In this document: one piece after another, positions 57,472 through 64,000 of the stretch
Layout of the letters: every line of letters starts with the position of its first letter
How positions within the stretch are numbered: the first letter of the stretch is position 1
Origin: Hydra vulgaris
Lineage: Eukaryota > Cnidaria > Hydrozoa > Anthoathecata > Hydridae
Assembly: GCF_038396675.1 (NCBI RefSeq)
Contig: NC_088924.1
Span: forward strand, 29,737,501-29,801,500
Reading direction: 5' to 3'
Length of the DNA stretch: 64,000 nt
Made by a program: the position numbers and the translations under genes
The notes under the pieces: generated by a model
Told to the model about the DNA's origin: nothing
What the model saw: the letters and a program-made list of their open reading frames with translations, nothing else
Database searches by the model: none

Positions 57472-57909
57472 AATTTGTATTCAATTGATTTCCTCCATTA
57501 TCACAACAATAAACTTACAAAATAAAAAGAAACTTTCTTACAAAATTTAGAAATTTATGTGGTATTTGGTTAATTAGTGGGACATTAAAAATGCACTTTA
57601 GAATTATTTTTTCTTTAATTATTTTTGCATTTTTAAACCATAAACACATAAAGTTAAAGTTTTTACAGAAATTTTCTATTTTTTATTTTTAACAGTCTAT
57701 ATTATAGCTCTTCCAATGATGTATACATTCTTAATTTTTCAATGATCTATATATCGAAAAAAAAAAATTACTAAAATCCAGCATCTTGAGAATTTTTATC
57801 GTAAATTTATTAAAAACCTAACTTCAAAAAGACACTGCCATTGAGCCTGTCACATTTAAAATTTCATAAATTAGAAAATTCTTAGTGAGGGTATTAGTAA
57901 CAAAACCCA
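57472..57909. other. AT-rich gap between two minus-strand relics
   Basis: No motif, repeat or coding frame is recognised. It probably contains the end of the hAT relic that starts at 58644 and the 5' flank of the ORF ending at 55252. Confidence 0.4.
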
Positions 57910-58644
57910 CTATGAGACATAATGATTAAATAAGTCACTTTTTGGCCATGTGATTTCCCACTGTGCTCTGTAACTGTGAACATCATAGAGAAAACCAAAC
58001 AACGAACTTATTGTTTGCATAAGAAGAAATCTTTCTTCAACCGATTGTATTGACGTGTCAAGAATAGCAAAGTAAAAGTTTATTTTGAATTTTTCTTTTG
58101 GATCTTGAATAGGTTTGCCATATACCTCATATGTCAAGTGTGGGTATCTTTAAACTGACTGCAATTTCAACTGCAGTGTTTTCTTAAACTCCATTTCATT
58201 TCTTTGTTTTTAAAAATAATTTATGGCGCCATGTATATCTAATTCTTTTGCGAGAAATTGCTTACTACTAGTCATGTTGAAAAAACAAGTTATACAACAA
58301 AACCAGAGAACAAACTGAAAACTAGAAATAGCGTTTGCAATAAACCGTGCATCTACCCGTGTTGAACTACCAGATGCTTCTGTTAAACTTGTGTTGTCCG
58401 CAGTCCCTGCCAGAGCATCGTAGATATCACCAAGTTAATCACCAGTGAAATTAGGAACATGTTGAGATAAAACTTCCCAACGACGAGTTGGTGCAAAAAA
58501 TAATACGTATACAAGTTGTACCAGATCAAAGAAGGCTGTTGCTTCTAAGCAACATTTAACAGCATCATTAACAGTCAATTTCAATGTATTGCAGAAGTAT
58601 ATACAGAAGTAATACATAGAGTCATTACTTATAGAATACTGCAC
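57910..58644 (-). pseudogene. hAT transposase fragment of ZMYM1-like type
   Basis: Minus-strand 58644-58435 reads LKLTVNDAVKCCLEATAFFD, LVQLVYVLFFAPTRRWEVLS (a hAT motif with FxS/P-T-RRW) and QHVPNF. It continues, interrupted by stops, through SSFQFVLWF to 58137-57910 (YEVYGKPIQDPKEKFKINFY, SIQSVEERFLLMQTISSLFG, FLYDV). These match the middle part of ZMYM1/hAT-type proteins, in which ERF precedes the dimerisation region. Both ends are missing. Confidence 0.6.
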
Positions 58645-59070
58645 CCTATGTCTCGCAGCCCTTCGTTTACGATATTGTGTACCAGGAAATTTTTTCTCTC
58701 TGCTATCGTGAATTGAAATAACGAAGGAAACTACTAAAAATTATAAAAATGATTACCTCTTGTACCTTTAATATCTTTAAATTAAAATTTTAACTTGTTT
58801 ATAAAAGTTATAAAGTTACATTTTAGAACTTTTAAAGCTCCATAAATATAAATAATAAAGTGACCATTTTTTTTTTAATGAAATGAAGGACGAAATTTGT
58901 AAAAAAGTACTACGTAAATAAATGAAATACTTCATTAAAATGAAAATAAGCTTATCGTGCTATCATTCTTTTAAATTAAGTTTAAAGTTAAAAATTAATT
59001 AAAATTTAATATCTAGTTAAATGAGTATTTTTCAATTAAATGGATATTTTTATTGTCATTATATCGTTTT

Positions 59071-60257
59071 CTAACAGAATGTTTTTCTAACAATTTGTTT
59101 CAAAATTTCAGAGCAAGATGTATGCTTCAAACTAAATTTTACAGTGAGTGCTGCTGCAATATTTAACCTCGGCTTTTCAATGGTCCAGAAATCATTACCA
59201 ATTGAAAAAAGTCTTTCGGATGCTGCATTAGTACCAGGACAACTCGACACAAATTTAAAAAGAATAGCTAAATTTTCATGAGGAATGTGTTCATTTTTGA
59301 AGTGATTTAATATTTCCACCCATTTTTTATCAATTTCAACATATTCATTTTTCCATAGTTCTAATTTATCTGAATTTAAATATAAATATTTTTAATTCAT
59401 CATACAGACTATTGTCATTAATTTTAATATCAGGGATTTCTGTTGATAAAAACTCAACAACTTTTCAATGTCTACCCAGTTAATATGTGAATTCAAAAAA
59501 CACCATTGAAAACTGTTATATCCTGTGATATTTATTTCAGACCATTCTTTGACATATTGGAAGCATTTTTGGTAAAAATTCTGCACTTCTTTGGTAAATT
59601 TATCTCTTATCCTAGGATTTGGTTCTTCTATATCTGATAATTTTATAAGGATAAAATTGTTTAAAATAAGACTAACTCTGCAGCAGTTAAATTATCGCTT
59701 TCAGTCTTTGAATTCTTTTTTAAAATGAAAGTTGCCTGTGGTGCACAAAATACATAAATATCTCTGATAATTCATTATTGAAAATAAGATTCCAGAATTT
59801 TTGGGCATTATCTAGCTTTCAAATATTTTAATAGGTTTTTATAATCATACTTTTTATATTTCTTCGCAAAATAGTTTTAAAGTAGCCACATTTAGTCAAA
59901 TAAACTGTGGTCAATATAACTTAACATCAATTGGCATTGCACATGATGCTGTTTTAATTGCATAGGACAAAATATGTGAATTGCAACCAATTCTTGTATT
60001 TTCTTTTGAAGTAAGTCTTGTAATTTTAAATGGAGATTATTTGCTCCTTTCCGTCTTCGCCCAACAAAATTTGTATTAGTGCAACAACTAAATAATAAAA
60101 AAATAAAATTTATAGATTTCAAATTATTTTCAATTATAACCTTGTACAGGTGTTGTGACAAAATGTCAGCAGTTTCACCCTTAATAGATTCTAAATTTAA
60201 AATATTTACTTGAATGCCCTTGGTAACATTATAATACCTTACTAGTATTGAATACAA
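59071..60257 (-). pseudogene. Second hAT transposase relic
   Basis: Minus-strand 60257-59892 reads ILVRYYNVTKGIQVNILNLE, IKGETADILSQHLYKVI and TNTNFVGRRRKGANNLHLKL, typical of the RNase-H-fold core of a hAT subfamily (N.NFGG with the Asp region frameshifted). 59586-59392 covers a linker (NSFQWCFLNSHINWVDIEKL). 59319-59071 is the C-terminal dimerisation region (SSCPGTNAASERLFSIGNDF, WTIEKPRLNIAAALTVKFSL). At least two frameshifts. A different family from the relics at 26458 and 57910. Confidence 0.65.
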
Positions 60258-60429
60258 TTTGGTTTCATTGTGATTTGAGACATTTTATAAATCTTCTGCA
60301 AGTAACAAAAGTATATCAAAAAGATGTGTAATCAAGGGTCATGGTGGGTGACCTTTTTCAAAAATTAAATAGAACCAATGACTTTTCAGTTAGTTTCAAA
60401 CCAAAGTTCATCTGTTTTTTATACATGAA

Positions 60430-61320
60430 AGGAGAGTGGGGAGAAATGGACACCCTCTGCTATTTTTTAAAAGTAGTGGACCATATTGTTTTGGACCAAT
60501 ATAAAAAAACTTCAGTAACATGAGATGATTTCAAAAAACCATTTCCTTTTCCTTAATTCTTATGCAAGTTTTTTATTTGCCTACGGAAATTTTTCAGCCA
60601 CAAAACAAGTATTTTCTTAACCAATTTGCAAGTGTATATTTCATTGGATCTACATCAGAATTCAAAGTAAGTTTGTATCATTGTAAAACCAACACTTCTT
60701 TATAATAATTTATAAATTTTGCCTTACAAATTTAATAAATAAAAATTTTATAGTATTTTAACCAATTCAGGTACCAGTGGGGAGAAATGGTCCACAAGAG
60801 GTCCGTTTCTCCCCATTCATTTGATTCATGATTGGCAGTAGATTTCTATAGGGATGATATGCTTATAACTAGTATTTTGATTCTATATAGATGTATGTCT
60901 TATCTTTACTGTAATAAATCTGTTAATTATTAATGCTGGTTCTATTTTAAGTAGATCTAGCTCTAGATCTAATCTAGATTTTTAAAAGTCAAAGCATAGT
61001 AAATGACAAATCTATATTTTTTTCTTTTTCCAGGTAATAATGCATCGAGTTTACATAAGGAAAACCGACAAAGGCAAAGTGTCAGAGTCAGTTATGATAG
61101 ATGCTGTAACTGCTGTTGAGAAGGGCATGACAGTTCGACAAGCGGCAAAAGAATTTAACGTTGCCCGATCAACACTGATTAACAACACTTAAAAGGCAAA
61201 AAGTAAACAAACTAGCCTGTGTCCAAACCATCAGCACAGCCTGATATTTACTGCAGAGCAAGAAAATTGTTTAGTAACATACCTGACCAGGTGCTCAAAT
61301 ATATTTTATGGCCTAACAAC
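60430..61320 (+). mobile_element. pogo-type element fragment with GTGGGGAGAAATGG motifs
   Basis: GTGGGGAGAAATGG occurs at 60436-60449 and 60777-60790 and inverted (CCGTTTCTCCCCAT) at 60803-60816. From 61035 the plus strand reads MHRVYIRKTDKGKVSESVMI, DAVTAVEKGMTVRQAAKEFN, VARSTLIN, stop, then FTAEQENCLVTYLTR and FYGLTT. This is the psq-type helix-turn-helix and following CENP-B-like region of a pogo/Tigger transposase, with a splice acceptor-like TTTTTCCAG just before it. The catalytic part is absent. Confidence 0.6.
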
Positions 61321-61846
61321 AAAAAATGATGTATTTTTTTAACGGTAAAAAAATAAAAGAAAACGAAAGATAAACAGACATTTTTTCAGTAAATTATTTA
61401 TCGCAAATTATAATCACTTAGTTCTTGTTTGTAAGGTTTTTTCTTTTTATATTTCAGTTGTAATATCTCTTATTATTTAATTATTTATCATTAGATTATC
61501 TATTTAAGAATTTTTATTTTATGTTTTATTATATTTAATTTTACTATATTTTTTGATCATTATTATAACTTTATCATTATTATATATTCTTATACATTTA
61601 TTTATTATGGATTTATACTATTTTAATTGTATCGATTGTTTATTATTTTATCTTCGTTATTAATTAATAGTATAAGCCTATAAATTTTATTTATAACTTC
61701 GATAATATTTAATACATAATTAACTAAACATTTTACTTACTATTACTGATTACTGCTGCCATTTATCTATTTACTGTTTATTATTTAAGTATTTTATCCT
61801 TTTTTTCTATATTTTCTGTTCTATAAACGGTTTCACCATTTAAATC
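61321..61846. other. Low-complexity AT-rich stretch
   Basis: Almost entirely ATTATTTATT-type sequence. No gene, hairpin or element end is recognised. Confidence 0.6.
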
Positions 61847-62820
61847 ATGAAAATTTGTCACCATTGCAAGTTTTGCAACAAAAAAATAAAATGATAATCA
61901 CAGAGCCATCCAGTGCAACTGTTGCTCTTTTTGGATTTATGCAAAATAAATTCCAGTTGACAACATGCTTACAATCTGCTTTCCAATGACTCTTCTGAAT
62001 GGTTTTTCCCTAACTGCATATCAAACAACATGTTATTTGGTATGCTCTCTGATCTGGAACTTAAATTAACTCTTTCCTGCAAGAATCCTCCTTATAAAAT
62101 AAAATTTCATGATTACCTCAAAAACTTGTTTAAAAACATGAACAATCTTTTTAATCCAACAACCAAATGCAAATACCTTGACGTTAATGAACTAAATAAA
62201 TCTATTAATCCTCGTACAGAAATTTATCTTCATTTTAATATTTCTACTCTTAAATTTCACGTTAATGATCTTTCCGTCTTTGTTTGTACCATTAATACTC
62301 CTCCCATGGTGATAGGAATTATTGAGTCTAATTTATATGCAGAGAATTCTAATATAACTGAAATTACCATACAAAGATATAACATTGAGCATTGTCCAAC
62401 AGAGTCAAAAAAAGGTGGTGCGCTTCTTTATCTAAATTTGAATCTTAGTTACATAGTTCCTAGTGATCTCCAAATTTATGCCTCCAAATTTCTAGATCTA
62501 TTTTTGTTGAAGTTATATATCTACTTAAAAGTAATACCATTTTTGAATGCATATATCGGCATCTCTCTTTAAACATCAATTTTTATCCATTTTAATCCTC
62601 TCTTTGAAAAGTTAAGTAAAAAATATTGTGCTAATGGCAATTTCAACATTTATTGAACTATAGAGAATTACAAGTTTTTTTTTTAATTATTTTGAATCTC
62701 TGTGCTCTCATTCCTTATTTCCAAGCATAATTTTTCCAACACGTGTGGCTGCAAAAACTAAAACTCTTACTGATAACATTTTCATGTAGTCATTTCCTTC
62801 TGATATACATACTAAAAAAA
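61847..62820 (+). pseudogene. 5' part of a LINE ORF (zinc finger plus endonuclease start), decayed
   Basis: From ATG at 61847, KICHHCKFCNKKIK and, after a frameshift, HRAIQCNCCSFWIYAK and DSSEWFFPNC form a PHD-like cysteine pattern seen at the start of some CR1/L2-like LINE ORFs. An open frame at 62030-62572 contains YLHFNISTLKFHVNDLSVF, PPMVIGIIESNL and ITIQRYNIEHCPTESKKGGA, LLYLNLNLSYIVPSDLQIY, resembling the apurinic-endonuclease-like domain (LNI.SL, IGI.ES, Y....(P)T...GGALLYI). Further pieces to 62820 read FPTRVAAKTKTLTDNIF (the RVT.NSxTLIDNIF-type motif). The reverse transcriptase is missing. Confidence 0.6.
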
Positions 62821-63353
62821 CTAACGGCATCACGGTTTGAAAATTTTGGAGTCATCAACGAAAACACTCGAAAAAGTCATTTTGAGGGGGGATTATATGG
62901 ACCCTTGGGATACTAGTGCAAGTGGTTTTAAAATCAACCATTACCGTCCGAGAATTTTCAATCTTAATATTTTTATAGTAAAAATGCTCATAATATGAAT
63001 TTTTTTTTCATATTATGAAAGGGTTTTATGAAGTAAAAACATTTTGATAAGCTTATATTGATATTTTATTGTAAATATAGAATAAATAACAACAAACATT
63101 CTTAAAAATTCCAACTCTAACTAAAAAGTTGCTTTTTCTTCTACAAAACTAGAGGCCACCACATCTCTAATGGTGAACATCAGTTTTGTTTTGATTTCTT
63201 GTTAATCCACAACATTTTTTTAAATTCATCATTTTTGCTCTAGCATTCAAAATGAAATTAATAAAATTTTGTTGAAAGAACTAAAAAAATACATTCAAAT
63301 GCCCAATTCTGCTAAAAGTCATTCTGAGTATCGAAACAGTTTGCATTCTCTGC
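62821..63353. other. Non-coding stretch with one hairpin
   Basis: Contains a hairpin around 62981-63018 (TCATAATATGAA, T-run, TTCATATTATGA) and GTCATTTTGAGGGGGGATT. No coding frame is recognised. Confidence 0.5.
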
Positions 63354-63641
63354 ATGTCAAAGTGTGATCGAAGTATAACACCTTTCTTGATAAGCAGATT
63401 GGCAAAACACTCTCCAAAACCATTAGACTTTAATGATGATCATTTAATTCTAATGGTTTTTTGTAGAATGAAACGACAATTTATGCACATTCCAAATGAA
63501 ATGTGCATAAATTGTCGTTTCATTCTACAAAAAATTGATGAGGGAAAAGCATCACAGTCATTTCCAAAATTGTATGATTTCAGTTCAATTGCAGTGAAGC
63601 CATCAACAAGAAACTCTTCTGTATGTGACTGTACTAATTGA
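63354..63641 (+). CDS. Unrecognised ORF fragment interrupted by a hairpin
   Basis: The frame reads MSKCDRSITPFLISRLAKHS, DFNDDHLILMVFCRMKRQFM, HIPNEMCINCRFILQKIDEG and KASQSFPKLYDFSSIAVKPS, up to a TGA at 63639. Composition (Cys-x-x-Cys in CINC, normal codon mix) suggests real or formerly real coding sequence, but I do not recognise it. The 35-bp-arm hairpin at 63457-63534 lies inside without breaking the frame: MKRQFMHI and MCINCRFI are its two arms. Probably a repeat-borne fragment. Confidence 0.35.
   Translation: MSKCDRSITPFLISRLAKHSPKPLDFNDDHLILMVFCRMKRQFMHIPNEMCINCRFILQKIDEGKASQSFPKLYDFSSIAVKPSTRNSSVCDCTN
63457..63534. repeat. Perfect 35-bp-arm hairpin
   Basis: 63457-63491 (TTTTTTGTAGAATGAAACGA...) and 63500-63534 are exact reverse complements around CCAAATGA. 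It keeps the reading frame of the surrounding ORF. Confidence 0.9.
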
Positions 63642-63674
63642 TGCTGAAAAGATGCACACCAAAAGATGGAGTAA

Positions 63675-63675
<1 letters not shown>

Positions 63676-63707
<32 letters not shown>

Positions 63708-64000
63708 TGTATGTATGTATGTATGTATGTATGTATGTATGTATGTATGTATGTATGTATGTATGTATGTATGTATGTATGTATGTATGTATGTATGTAT
63801 GTATGTATGTATGTATGTATGTATGTATGTATGTATGTATGTATGTATGTATGTATGTATGTATGTATGTATGTATGTATGTATGTATGTATGTATGTAT
63901 GTATGTATGTATGTATGTATGTATGTATGTATGTATGTATGTATGTATGTATGTATGTATGTATGTATGTATGTATGTATGTATGTATGTATGTATGTAT
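63676..64000. repeat. (TATG)n microsatellite running to the end of the window
   Basis: More than 80 uninterrupted GTAT units continue to base 64000, so the true length is unknown. Its purity suggests an unstable array, and the window or contig probably ends here because of it. Confidence 0.97.

Overview
The window looks like nuclear DNA of a cnidarian, most likely Hydra. It is very AT-rich and full of decayed DNA transposons, LINE fragments, MITEs and (TA)n arrays. It carries one clear host gene: a 14-exon sodium/potassium-transporting ATPase alpha subunit whose conceptual protein (about 1,030 residues) agrees closely with the Hydra sodium pump as I remember it. Species assignment is inference. 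Repeat families are named from visible TIRs, target-site duplications (TSDs) and protein motifs, not from a database search.

Layout. 1-2.8 kb: 3' end of a CR1/L2-like LINE, simple-sequence DNA and a possible SET-domain fragment. 2.8-10.3 kb: a decayed tandem repeat whose monomers carry the palindrome CCTTAAGG, interrupted by at least five insertions with recognisable ends. 10.7-13.4 kb: the 3' half of a spliced gene with tyrosine-recombinase-like motifs, where one base is missing inside the catalytic box and one short phase-1 exon is duplicated. 13.4-18.2 kb: MITEs, a Tc1-like relic split by another element, and the 5' flank of the pump gene. 18.2-42.7 kb: the pump gene on the + strand. Intron 1 holds a whole pogo-like element and intron 3 a whole hAT-like element, both with coding strand antisense to the gene and both inactivated; other introns hold MITEs, minisatellites and hairpins. 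42.7-46.7 kb: 3' flank, then an almost intact Tc1 element (44631-46656) with one internal stop codon and a heat-shock-element-like array plus TATA box upstream of its transposase. 46.8-54.5 kb: shuffled low-copy repeats, a tRNA-derived SINE, a pogo scrap, a LINE scrap, a hairpin cluster, an intron-bearing Tc1-like pseudogene and long (TA)n arrays. 54.5-64 kb: decayed minus-strand hAT and uncharacterised ORFs, a pogo-type N-terminus, a LINE 5' fragment, one unrecognised ORF broken by a hairpin, and a (TATG)n array running off the end.

Only the pump gene looks functional. All transposases seen carry stops, frameshifts or truncation. The observations I rate highest are the heat-shock-promoter-like region in the Tc1 element, the frameshifted recombinase gene with its duplicated exon, the CCTTAAGG array with TTAA-type insertions, the sodium-pump residues that predict ouabain resistance, and the unusual density of short near-perfect inverted repeats.
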